Source of the DNA: Alteromonadaceae bacterium
Lineage (GTDB): Bacteria; Pseudomonadota; Gammaproteobacteria; Enterobacterales; Alteromonadaceae
Length of the DNA stretch: 64,000 nucleotides
Direction of reading: 5' to 3'
Assembly (NCBI GenBank): GCA_013216015.1
Contig: JABSOI010000029.1
Span: 1 to 64,000 of the forward strand
In this document: positions 29,022 through 37,088 of the stretch, one piece after another
How positions within the stretch are numbered: position 1 is the stretch's first letter
How the letters are laid out: each line of letters begins with the position of its first letter
Notes under the pieces: generated by a model
Database searches by the model: none
What the model was told of the DNA's origin: nothing
Seen by the model: only the letters and a program-made list of their open reading frames with translations
Position numbers and translations under genes: made by a program

Positions 29022-30878
29022 TTAAAAGTGATAACCCAAACCTAATGAAACTTCACTTCTTCGTAAATCATTTATTTCTGTCGACTTAATTGAAAAATTA
29101 AATGTCGAGTTTTCAAATCCATACCAGGCATATTGAAAAGAATAGGTTTGTTTTATTGATTCGGCTCCAAATTGTCCATAAGAAGCCCGATATTCCATGA
29201 TTACTTTACTATCACCAACAACATTAATAATTGTTCCCAAATAAGGTTCTACAAAAGCAAAACCATTTTTTTTGTTACCCGCAAGTCCTAATCCAAACAT
29301 TGTGTACAAGATAACATCTTTGTGTATTCTGGTTGATTTCCCGAAAGAACCTGAAAATTCAGCTACCCCTTTTTCTTTAAGATAATTATCAAGTAAATGA
29401 CGGTATCCCATAAAGAATGAACCTGAAAACTGAGAAGCGGCATTAGTGCTAGGAAGGTAAGATTTAACGGAATATAACGTTAAACTCTGCAATTTTATGT
29501 CAAATTTATCTAGATTAGCCCTTAATTTTATCTCTCCTATCTTTAATTCAGATTCAGAAAAATACTGCCGATTATCATCATACAAATTATGTGCAGCAGG
29601 CAGGAAAGTAAAATCCAGATTACGTTCAGTTGACGTAATATTTATATTTGTGCTTATTATACTGTCTTGTGGGGATTTGACTGGATCTTTATACTTAGCC
29701 AAATCTATTATTAATTTATCCCTGTCTAAATTCTCAACCATCTTTGCTAATGCTGAAAATTTTTCGTCTGTTATTTGTTCTTTAATCTCTCTCTTATTGA
29801 TCAATAAAGTCAAATACTCTTTTGCTAGCAAAGCCGTCGATAAATCTAAGGATTCAAAATTAAAACTTTCCTCATAAAAAGTACCATAATTAAAAGTATC
29901 ATCATTTAAAACCAGAGCTTCAATAGCGGCGACTAAACTCTCATCCATTTCTTGAGCAAGCATATTTAACTCCCAATCGGTCGCTAAAGTAACCACTTTA
30001 CTTTTTATCATTCCATATTTTTCTACAGCTTTAACAACGTCAATTGGACTTACATATAATTTTTCTTCTTTTTTCAGTTCAGGTTCAGCTATGGATAATA
30101 TATATAAGGTTAATGTTGCACAATTATAACTTTGAAATAAATACTCAATTTCAAGCTCTTTTAATTCCCATATATGAAATTTAATTAATTGCTTAGTATA
30201 GTCATCCAGTTCCAGACGATAGGACCATACATTTCGACCTTCTTGTTTGGCATATTGGTTTAGATCTATTTCATAAGGTCTGACTATAAAGAATCCCTTC
30301 ATACCTCCAATAACGCCGTCATATATTAGCTTGAATGGATTAAAAGTATTAAATTCAGTAAAAAATGAAATTGAATGAGAAACGTGATTTGATTTAGAGT
30401 TTAAACCACTAACTTTTAGAAAAGTGTGTCCCATCATGCTTGAAGCTGAAGAAAGCACTTCTGAAGCAAAAATAAGATCAACTTCACTGTAAGGTACAAA
30501 ATCCAGATATTTCTTAAATTCTGGACAATTAGCGGTAGAAGACAAGTCAACCCCAGCCAGATCAATATATTGGCTCAAAAATAAAAGTCTTGCAGGAAAA
30601 CGACAAACGGCTGTTGAAGGAGATGTATAAGCCAATTCAAGTGTTTTACTCAATTCAGCTTCTAAACTAAACTGACCATGGCTTAATAAAAATTTTGGAT
30701 CACTAATTTGCGGAACCTCATTCTTTAAATGAAGAAGCGCTTGCCACTTTTTGTGTTTATAAAGTTTAAGTTGTGTCGCAGCATCCAATGCTTGAGGTAA
30801 TGAAGAAGAAAAGGCCTGGCTTAAAGGAAGAAAAAACAAAGCTGGTATACACCAGCTTTTTAAAATGTTAATAAACAA
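29022..30878 (-). CDS. DUF4105 (Lnb N-terminal-like) envelope protein
   Basis: A 618-aa protein with an N-terminal signal peptide (FLPLSQAFS). Residues ~130-300 match DUF4105, with His in SMMGHTFLKVSG and Cys in QSYNCATLTLYIL, the Cys-His pair expected of a papain/NlpC-like fold. The C-terminal third (~410-618) is rich in short amphipathic beta strands ending in YHF, which suggests a membrane barrel or beta domain. A DUF4105 protein (Lnb) in Bdellovibrio is described as a lipoprotein N-acyltransferase, so a related activity here is possible but unproven. The frame opens at a TTG with no in-frame ATG nearby. It starts 2 bp after the small lipoprotein gene, so they form a pair. Confidence 0.8.
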   Translation of the reverse strand: MFINILKSWCIPALFFLPLSQAFSSSLPQALDAATQLKLYKHKKWQALLHLKNEVPQISDPKFLLSHGQFSLEAELSKTLELAYTSPSTAVCRFPARLLFLSQYIDLAGVDLSSTANCPEFKKYLDFVPYSEVDLIFASEVLSSASSMMGHTFLKVSGLNSKSNHVSHSISFFTEFNTFNPFKLIYDGVIGGMKGFFIVRPYEIDLNQYAKQEGRNVWSYRLELDDYTKQLIKFHIWELKELEIEYLFQSYNCATLTLYILSIAEPELKKEEKLYVSPIDVVKAVEKYGMIKSKVVTLATDWELNMLAQEMDESLVAAIEALVLNDDTFNYGTFYEESFNFESLDLSTALLAKEYLTLLINKREIKEQITDEKFSALAKMVENLDRDKLIIDLAKYKDPVKSPQDSIISTNINITSTERNLDFTFLPAAHNLYDDNRQYFSESELKIGEIKLRANLDKFDIKLQSLTLYSVKSYLPSTNAASQFSGSFFMGYRHLLDNYLKEKGVAEFSGSFGKSTRIHKDVILYTMFGLGLAGNKKNGFAFVEPYLGTIINVVGDSKVIMEYRASYGQFGAESIKQTYSFQYAWYGFENSTFNFSIKSTEINDLRRSEVSLGLGYHF

Positions 30879-30880
30879 TC

Positions 30881-31243
30881 TTATTTTACAGGGCAGCTAA
30901 TTTCGACTGAATCAGCATAATTCCACATTTTACCTGTAGAAGCATCTGTAGTTGAACCAAGCAAACCACCAATTACAATGTTGCCAAAAAAGACAGGTGC
31001 AATTGATTTTTCAATAGGAGTAGCTGTATCGCATCCAGCCGCTGTAGTTTTCACTACTTTATCTTTTCCGTCACGAAGAACAACAACCATTCCCGGCGCT
31101 GTAATCGTTTTGTCATCAACTGTTACTTCAAATGATTTATTATTACTTGCTGTAACATTAATTGATTGTTGGTCTGCAGTCATTAACGTTGCACAACCCG
31201 TAGTTAAGAATGCTACGCTTAATCCAATAACTAAAGTTTTCAT
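30881..31243 (-). CDS. Small lipoprotein of unknown function
   Basis: A 120-aa protein. Its signal peptide ends in LTTGC, so Cys17 should be lipidated, and the following ATLMTADQQ resembles a class of CsgG/T-antigen-like small lipoproteins seen beside envelope genes. Two more Cys (AAGCDTA, ISCPVK) may form a disulfide. A hydrophobic stretch FFGNIVIGGLLG (~88-99) is glycine-rich. The gene is directly upstream of the DUF4105 protein and probably co-transcribed. Function unknown. Confidence 0.8.
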   Translation of the reverse strand: MKTLVIGLSVAFLTTGCATLMTADQQSINVTASNNKSFEVTVDDKTITAPGMVVVLRDGKDKVVKTTAAGCDTATPIEKSIAPVFFGNIVIGGLLGSTTDASTGKMWNYADSVEISCPVK

Positions 31244-31430
31244 GGAATCCTCTTCAATATTTCTTTATAATGCCGAACCTTTCGACGATTGTCGATCATA
31301 CGCACTACAAGTACATTTGTCTAATATTAACTCTTTAAAGCCCTTTTATTTTGACCCATTAATATAATGACTTACCCGAATACGTGCATATTCTTCTGCA
31401 CTTATTGACAATGTTTATTACTCATAAAAA

Positions 31431-31464
31431 AATACCACCTTGTGCATTTGCACAAGGTGGTATT
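31431..31464 (-). terminator. Strong terminator downstream of bamC
   Basis: AATACCACCTTGTGC pairs perfectly with GCACAAGGTGGTATT around a 4-nt loop, with a run of T on the minus-strand side. It ends bamC, and the plus-strand side is also moderately T-rich. Confidence 0.88.
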
Positions 31465-31496
31465 TTCAAAAAAAGCGTGTTTTAAAACTATTCAAA

Positions 31497-32582
31497 TTAT
31501 AAATTTCTAAACGATAAACCCTGTTCCATCACGCTGAATAATTTAGTTATCGTTTCTTTAGGTAAAGCTTTACCATCTTCATCATAAATAGAGACTGAAG
31601 TTTTACTATCAATTTGTTCTAAGATAAACTGATATTTGCCATCTTCTAAATCTAATGAAAGCGTCTCTTCACCCCAGATCTGAGACCAGAAACTATCGTC
31701 TGGTTTAACAAAATCAACATAATATATTTTCTTGGATTCATTTAAATCAGAAACATTGAAACCATATATTTTGAAAAAAGTTGGAATGTTAGACCATAAT
31801 GAATCTATCGTGATTTCAACTAAATAAACATCTTCATTGGCCGAATTTTTCCCGATAGTAACCAATTTCTGGTTAGAACGTTCTAAGCGCACTTTTTTAA
31901 CATACTGACGATATTTGTAATCTACATGAGCAACAATTTGATTAAGCATTGCCATTTCTGCACGTTGCTTATCAATTGGATCAAGAACTTTAATATCACC
32001 TGATTCATTACTTTTGATAAAATCAATTAAAGACACAATTACCGCTACACTACGACCATGTGGTTTAGTCTCAAGCTGATACCTGAATCGAACACTTTCA
32101 CTACTTTTAATAGATTTAAACAACCAGAAACCTGATTCTTTATCTTCCTTGAACCACTCTGACTCATAAGTCATTTTCCCTTCATCAACGGTATTAAGCT
32201 CAACCTTACTTTGAGCAAGTTTGTCTTTTATTGCTTGATAAATGAATGACTTTAAAACTTGATCTTCAATTACCTGATCAAACCAAATTTTAGACTCGCC
32301 TGAATTTAACTCAACACGGGAAGATGTAGCAACAGGCAGTACTAACGATGGTCCTCTGATATCAAGGTTTTCGCCAATAGGTCCATTTTTATTAATATCG
32401 CTGGTAATAAAGTATTTTTTACTTTGCTTCGGCTTTATCAAGTTATTTGGAATAGTTATTTCGTCAGCTTCAACATTTTTTGCATAGTCAAAATCACCCG
32501 AAGCACGTTTGCTGTCATTAATACCACTACATGCACAAAGCGATAGGCTTAATAGTGACAAAGATATAATTTTACGATTCAT
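31497..32582 (-). CDS. bamC: Outer-membrane assembly lipoprotein BamC (NlpB)
   Basis: A 361-aa lipoprotein. Lipobox LCAC follows MNRKIISLSLLSLS, so the first Cys is lipidated, and an unstructured N-terminal segment that binds BamD precedes two helix-grip domains (~residues 75-190 and 225-360). It is a BAM-complex accessory. ATG 32582 is chosen because AGGAG lies 6 bp upstream and a lipoprotein signal follows immediately; a frame 26 codons longer begins with an implausible basic stretch. The dapA gene usually found upstream is absent here. Confidence 0.9.
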   Translation of the reverse strand: MNRKIISLSLLSLSLCACSGINDSKRASGDFDYAKNVEADEITIPNNLIKPKQSKKYFITSDINKNGPIGENLDIRGPSLVLPVATSSRVELNSGESKIWFDQVIEDQVLKSFIYQAIKDKLAQSKVELNTVDEGKMTYESEWFKEDKESGFWLFKSIKSSESVRFRYQLETKPHGRSVAVIVSLIDFIKSNESGDIKVLDPIDKQRAEMAMLNQIVAHVDYKYRQYVKKVRLERSNQKLVTIGKNSANEDVYLVEITIDSLWSNIPTFFKIYGFNVSDLNESKKIYYVDFVKPDDSFWSQIWGEETLSLDLEDGKYQFILEQIDSKTSVSIYDEDGKALPKETITKLFSVMEQGLSFRNL

Positions 32583-33019
32583 TAAAACTCCTGCAAATGA
32601 AAATCTGAATCTATTTAACTGTTTTACTGTATATTTATTCTTTCGTTCTTTTCGCGGCATAATGCTTGCGACCTTTATTCTTTAAAATTTTTTAACTTTA
32701 TCTTTTAAAGCTTAATTAGGTTTAAAGGAATTACCTGAGCATCTTTGAGTACAACTGTTTTAGTAAGTTCAGATAATTTTTGACAATCTTTTTAGTTTCA
32801 CTCAACTCAACTGAGTATTGTAAAATTAATAGCGCACCATGGTACTTGCCTGTTTTTACAAACACAAGGCATCGGTGCTATTTATCAGTACAAATAGTGA
32901 TAAAAGTACCTTTGAATACTATTTGAAACTAAATAAAACCCTTCTGATTGAAATTCAAGTTATTTTTTAACCGAACTTTACTGTACAATATTGCATTTGA
33001 AATTAAGCCAGGTTTTTTA
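32583..33019. other. Divergent promoter region of bamC and gcvR
   Basis: AT-rich intergenic DNA of ~440 bp. An imperfect hairpin lies around 32834-32880 (AGCGCACC.../...GGTGCT). No ORF of any likelihood and no clear single promoter could be chosen. Confidence 0.5.
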
Positions 33020-33547
33020 ATGACACAGTATTTAGTACTGACTGCTATGGGTGCCGATAGAACGGGAGCTGTAAGTGAGCTCACAAAGCTAGCCAGTGAA
33101 TGTGGCTGTAATATTGTTGATAGTCGTATGGCAATTTTTGGTTTAGAGTTTACTTTCATTATGTTACTCAACGGTAACGCCAGATCGATTAATCAAATTG
33201 AAAATCGCTTGCCGGCAATAGCTCATGGACTTGAACTTATTACTATGATGAAACGGACCTCACAATATACACCACAAGATTTTACTCATCATTATCAAGT
33301 TGAATATGCGGGTATAGATCAACCGGGTCTATTAAAAGCCGTTACTGCTTTTTTTGCCGCTCGGAGCATAGATATTTCATCTTTAAAATCAGAAATCAGT
33401 CCTGATGCTAAAACCATGAGAGCTACCATTTTAATTGCGCTTACACAAGACAGTAGTATAGATGAGCTTGAAAGAAATTTTTTAGAGCTTTGTCAACAAA
33501 TTGATGTTCAGGGCTGCATTAGAAAAGCCAATGGAAATTTGCTATAA
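33020..33547 (+). CDS. gcvR: Glycine cleavage system transcriptional repressor GcvR
   Basis: A 175-aa protein with two ACT domains. The first begins TQYLVLTAMGADRTGAVSEL, the second YQVEYAGIDQPGLLKAVTAFF (~residues 93-113). GcvR binds the activator GcvA and converts it to a repressor when glycine is low. The ATG at 33020 is preceded by CCAGG; a longer frame from 32948 starts in basic non-conserved sequence. bcp lies 66 bp downstream on the same strand, as in Shewanella and Vibrio relatives. Confidence 0.93.
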   Translation: MTQYLVLTAMGADRTGAVSELTKLASECGCNIVDSRMAIFGLEFTFIMLLNGNARSINQIENRLPAIAHGLELITMMKRTSQYTPQDFTHHYQVEYAGIDQPGLLKAVTAFFAARSIDISSLKSEISPDAKTMRATILIALTQDSSIDELERNFLELCQQIDVQGCIRKANGNLL

Positions 33548-33613
33548 ACTCGCCATAGACTCACTATAGATTAGTTAAAACATCTAATACATTCAGAATA
33601 TAAAGAGATAATA

Positions 33614-34084
33614 ATGAAAACATTAATCGCTGGTGATACAGCTCCCTTATTTAATTTACCGAATGACAATGACCAAATTATTTCGTTAGCTGATTACATG
33701 GGTAAACAGCAGGTATTAGTTTATTTTTACCCTAAAGCAATGACCCCAGGTTGTACTGTACAGGCACAAGGTTTAAGGGACATAAAAGCAGAATTGAGTG
33801 AACTTAACACGGTTGTTTTTGGTATTAGCCCAGATGAACCGAAAAGGCTGGCTAAATTCTGTCAACGTGACGAACTCAACTTTACCTTATTGTCAGACGT
33901 TGATCATAAAACCGCTGATGACTTCGGTGTTTGGGGTTTAAAGAAATTTATGGGTCGGGAATATGACGGAATTCACCGTTTAAGTTTCTTGATTGGTCTT
34001 GACGGTAAAATTAATCATGTGTTTAATAAGTTTAAGACTAAAGATCATCATGATGTAGTTTTGGATGTATTGAAATCTAAATAA
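33614..34084 (+). CDS. bcp: Thioredoxin-dependent thiol peroxidase Bcp/PrxQ
   Basis: A 156-aa peroxiredoxin with the active-site block YFYPKAMTPGCTVQAQ. Cys47 is the peroxidatic cysteine, with the Thr and Pro of the PxxxTxxC motif, and an Arg farther on. The resolving cysteine found five residues later in E. coli Bcp is Gln52 here, so this looks like a 1-Cys variant; another Cys (KFCQRDE) might substitute. It reduces peroxides with thioredoxin or another thiol. AAGAGATAATA precedes the start. Confidence 0.94.
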   Translation: MKTLIAGDTAPLFNLPNDNDQIISLADYMGKQQVLVYFYPKAMTPGCTVQAQGLRDIKAELSELNTVVFGISPDEPKRLAKFCQRDELNFTLLSDVDHKTADDFGVWGLKKFMGREYDGIHRLSFLIGLDGKINHVFNKFKTKDHHDVVLDVLKSK

Positions 34085-34374
34085 CTTAGATAAGCACCTA
34101 AATAATAGCTGAAATAATTCCCCAAATAACTTTCAAATACTTGTTTGATTATACCGGATACTTTGAACCTGTATTGTAAATAATTTTGGGGAAATTAGCA
34201 CCATTCACAACCTGTAACTAAACACAATCCGTAACTAATAATCTAAATAACTAACCAAGCCTATTTCTTGCACTTTCCATTTCATATGACCTTATTGAAT
34301 ACCAATAGAAACACCTTGTACTTGGGTAAATACAAGAATAAAGATAAAAATTAATGACCGAATAAATAACTCTC

Positions 34375-34521
34375 CGCTATCATGGCGAATACCTTCGCGA
34401 CTTGATACGTAAGGATATGAAATCACAATCAACATTCACCCATGTGATGAATGAACTTGATGATCTAAAACATGGTCAGTTTTTTGATAAATCTATTATG
34501 GAGATTGCTGAAGAAGAATAG
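34375..34521 (+). pseudogene. ParD-type antitoxin relic
   Basis: An open reading of 49 codons reads RYHGEYLRDLIRKDM... and ends FDKSIMEIAEEE-stop. It matches the second half of ParD-type ribbon-helix-helix antitoxins (GRYxSxSEYVRDLIRRD). No N-terminal strand or start codon remains in frame, so it is a 5'-truncated remnant. It is followed directly by the toxin fragment. Confidence 0.6.
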
Positions 34522-34930
34522 TGACAGTGCGTGGAGAAAACAAACATTACATTTTAACAACCACTACCGAAAAGGATTTTCGTGAAGCAAAACGGTGGAC
34601 CATGACTCGCTGGGGGAAAGTGCGAACACAACAATACTTTCTTGCCCCTTCATAATAGTGCAAACCATCTAGTGCAAACCATCTAGCACAAACCATCTAG
34701 CACAAACCCATCACCACTTCGATGAAAAAAAACATATGACAAGTACTGATGGTTAATTAATTTGGGCAGTAAAAGAACACTACATTGTCTATATCCCTGT
34801 CAATAAACAGTTTATTGTTGCGTTAATCCGACAAACACGTGATGTACCCACTATTTTACAGACAAATAACTATCTTACCCTCAGAGAATTGAAAACAATA
34901 TTCGACTGCCTTAATACCAATTTGCATTGA
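34521..34930 (+). pseudogene. ParE-type toxin relic, broken into two frames
   Basis: A GTG overlapping the antitoxin stop opens 44 codons containing DFREAKRWTMTRWGK...QYF, the N-terminal half of a RelE/ParE-fold toxin. A stop at 34653 and ~100 bp of unrelated DNA with a 14-bp tandem repeat follow. The C-terminal half resumes in another frame (VKEHYIVYIP...IVALIRQTRDVPTILQTNNYL, ~34766-34899). The toxin is inactivated. Confidence 0.6.
34656..34712. repeat. 14-bp tandem repeat, four copies
   Basis: Units TAGTGCAAACCATC (twice) and TAGCACAAACCATC, then one with an extra C, run head to tail inside the broken toxin gene. The copies could be the cause or a by-product of the break. Confidence 0.85.
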
Positions 34931-34936
34931 TATTTA

Positions 34937-34986
34937 AAATGGAGTCTTATATTTACAATCATAACAATTGAAGCCGACTCCATTTT
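34937..34986 (-). terminator. Possible terminator downstream of perM
   Basis: AAAATGGAGTC (34937-34947) and its complement GACTCCATTTT (34976-34986) flank a 28-nt loop. The minus-strand side ends in TTTT; it lies ~35 bp after the perM stop. Confidence 0.45.
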
Positions 34987-35020
34987 TTAATGTTGGTTAA
35001 TTATAAATGGCTAATTATAT

Positions 35021-36097
35021 TTAACTCACCAACTCTTCACTCTTGCTAGACGACCAGGCATTAATAACCGCCTTAACTAAAGTTGCTAATGGAATAGCGA
35101 AAAATACCCCCCAAAAGCCCCATAAACCACCAAATAAAATTACCGCAACAATGATAATAACAGGATGTAAATTAACCGCTTCAGAAAACAGCAGAGGTAC
35201 TAATAAGTTACCGTCTAATGCTTGAATAATGGCATAAGCCAGCATCAGGTAGCCAAATTCAGCTTGTGTTCCCCATTGAAATAACGCCACTAAAGCTACA
35301 GGAATGGTAACTATTGTTGCTCCAACATAAGGCACTAAAACCGAAAGTCCAACCAAAACGCCAAGTAAAACAGCATAATTTAAACCAAGGAAAATAAAGG
35401 TAATTGTTGAAACCCCACCAATAATGAGTATTTCAATGACCTTACCACGGATATAATTCATGATTTGCTGATTCATTTCTTTACCAACTTCCGTGGCCAT
35501 TCTTCTTTCTTTGGGTAAATATTGACTAAAATTTTCAATCAGTTCATTTTTATCTTTCAAAAAGAAAAATATCATTAATGGCACTAAAATCAGGTAAACC
35601 ATTAAAGCAACTAAATCAGAAATTGAATTTAATGACGCTTTTAAAGCCAACTGCCCCCATTCCACCAGTTTTGTTTTCACGGAAGAAATTAACGTTTCTA
35701 TTTGTTCTGCTTTGATCACGTCTGGATATGTTTCGGGTAAGGTCAATAAATAAGTTTGCCCTTTAGAAATCATTGTTGGCACTTCTTGTAATAAATTACT
35801 GCTTTGTTGCCAGATAACAGGTGTTAATCCTAAAAACCCCAACAAAGATATCCCTATAAAAGCAATCATTACAATAATGATCGCACTAGTGCGGGATAAT
35901 CCATATAAAACTAACTTATTTACGGGTAAGTCTAATAAAAACGCCAGTGCAATAGCAACAAATACTGGCATTAATAAATGACTGAAAAAATATATAAATA
36001 AAAACGTGCTGATCAAAATTACCAATAAGGTAACGGCATGTGGATCTGAAAATTTGCGTTTGTACCAATCAGCAAAAAAGTTAACCATAATACTCAC
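35021..36097 (-). CDS. perM: PerM/AI-2E-family permease
   Basis: A 358-aa inner-membrane protein with about seven to eight hydrophobic segments in the AI-2E (UPF0118) arrangement: paired helices at ~20-90, a polar domain at ~100-200, and helices at ~205-345 with VLVPYVGATIVTIPVALVAL and GGLWGFWGVFFAIPLATLVKAVI. Family members have been linked to autoinducer-2, sodium or proton transport; the substrate cannot be told. The gene starts 1 bp from the tusA stop, so the two form an operon. Confidence 0.9.
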   Translation of the reverse strand: MSIMVNFFADWYKRKFSDPHAVTLLVILISTFLFIYFFSHLLMPVFVAIALAFLLDLPVNKLVLYGLSRTSAIIIVMIAFIGISLLGFLGLTPVIWQQSSNLLQEVPTMISKGQTYLLTLPETYPDVIKAEQIETLISSVKTKLVEWGQLALKASLNSISDLVALMVYLILVPLMIFFFLKDKNELIENFSQYLPKERRMATEVGKEMNQQIMNYIRGKVIEILIIGGVSTITFIFLGLNYAVLLGVLVGLSVLVPYVGATIVTIPVALVALFQWGTQAEFGYLMLAYAIIQALDGNLLVPLLFSEAVNLHPVIIIVAVILFGGLWGFWGVFFAIPLATLVKAVINAWSSSKSEELVS

Positions 36098-36319
36098 TTA
36101 TTTGTTTTCAATGTGTAATTCAACCATTGAATCACTTATTTTCTTTAAAGAATAATCATATCCCTGCCTTGTCAATAATGCAGGAATATCTTTTCTAGAA
36201 CCTTTATCGGCAATAAGCAGGCGACAAGAATCATCTGCTTGCATTTTTTTTAAAATCACTCTTAATTTAACTAACGGCAAAGGACATCTTTCCTTTGTCG
36301 CATCATATTCGTATAACAT
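36098..36319 (-). CDS. tusA: TusA-family sulfurtransferase
   Basis: A 73-aa small sulfur-carrier protein. Catalytic Cys12 lies in the RCPLPLVKLRVIL motif (CPxP); a two-layer alpha/beta fold ends with IENK. TusA-type proteins relay persulfide sulfur to tRNA thiolation or molybdenum-cofactor enzymes. This copy is coupled to perM, as in several marine gammaproteobacteria, so it may be the SirA/YeeD-like paralogue rather than the tRNA-specific one. Confidence 0.88.
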   Translation of the reverse strand: MLYEYDATKERCPLPLVKLRVILKKMQADDSCRLLIADKGSRKDIPALLTRQGYDYSLKKISDSMVELHIENK

Positions 36320-36448
36320 AGAAGCTGGGGTTAAAAGAATAGTATGTTTTAATTATCATATTTGCGACAATTGATTACAATCAAGTTATAGTATTTTTTT
36401 ACTAAAAAATTGAAATGTACAATATCGTTAGTATAAAAAGAGAGTTTT

Positions 36449-37042
36449 ATGAGTGTAAGACCAGACTATCCTGAGCTTAAAGAAATAAATGCCTATAAGA
36501 AAAAATTAAATTGGGGCGAAATTGCGACAATTTACCATATGCTAGCCACCTCGGTTGGTGAATTAGATGGTATTTTGACGCACGGGTTTGATAGTGGTTA
36601 CAAACACATACTGGATCCACACACTTGGAATTTATCTTTATTAGGTGGTAGCCGAGATCCGTTTGGCAATATAGAAGTCAAAAATAAACCACAAATTATG
36701 CTTCAACATAGTTATGATGACACGACCTATGAATTACATTGTTTCCCTGTAGTTAATGGCGAGCGTTTTGACGAAGCCGCAAAAGGCGACCCTATGTGCC
36801 CTTTCGTCATTTGGCAGCCTCAAACTATGCGGATGTTATTTCGGATCAGCAGCCTCACCTCCTTCATGATGTACAATTTTCAAAGCGGCGATGAAGCAGA
36901 TTTTGAATTAATAAAATTTGCTCATTTTAAAGTACAAAAATTAATTTCAATATTAAGGGAATCTTTTGATATTATTGATATCAAAGGATACAACATTGCA
37001 GAGTTTTATTTGGAAATACGTCGAAGACATTCTAATAATTAA
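36449..37042 (+). CDS. Uncharacterised 197-aa protein
   Basis: I do not recognise this family. It is a soluble protein with no signal peptide. Notable segments are WGEIATIYHMLATSVGELDG (~22-41), SLLGGSRDPFGNI, PQIMLQHSYDDTTYELHCFP and a Met-rich TMRMLFRISSLTSFMMYNF, ending in a helical YLEIRRRHSNN tail. Reading frame, AGAG ribosome site and codon use look like a real gene. It lies between divergent tusA and bepA, ~45 bp upstream of bepA on the same strand. Confidence 0.75.
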   Translation: MSVRPDYPELKEINAYKKKLNWGEIATIYHMLATSVGELDGILTHGFDSGYKHILDPHTWNLSLLGGSRDPFGNIEVKNKPQIMLQHSYDDTTYELHCFPVVNGERFDEAAKGDPMCPFVIWQPQTMRMLFRISSLTSFMMYNFQSGDEADFELIKFAHFKVQKLISILRESFDIIDIKGYNIAEFYLEIRRRHSNN

Positions 37043-37088
37043 ACTACTGCGCTAATTAATCAATCGAATAAACCAACGGACCAACAAT

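Noticed and set aside
30978-31367. 129-codon frame antisense to the small lipoprotein gene
   Set aside because: It overlaps the lipoprotein gene, which has a perfect lipobox and an operon partner.
34656-34712. 14-bp repeats as a CRISPR-like array
   Set aside because: No spacers between units and far too short a repeat.
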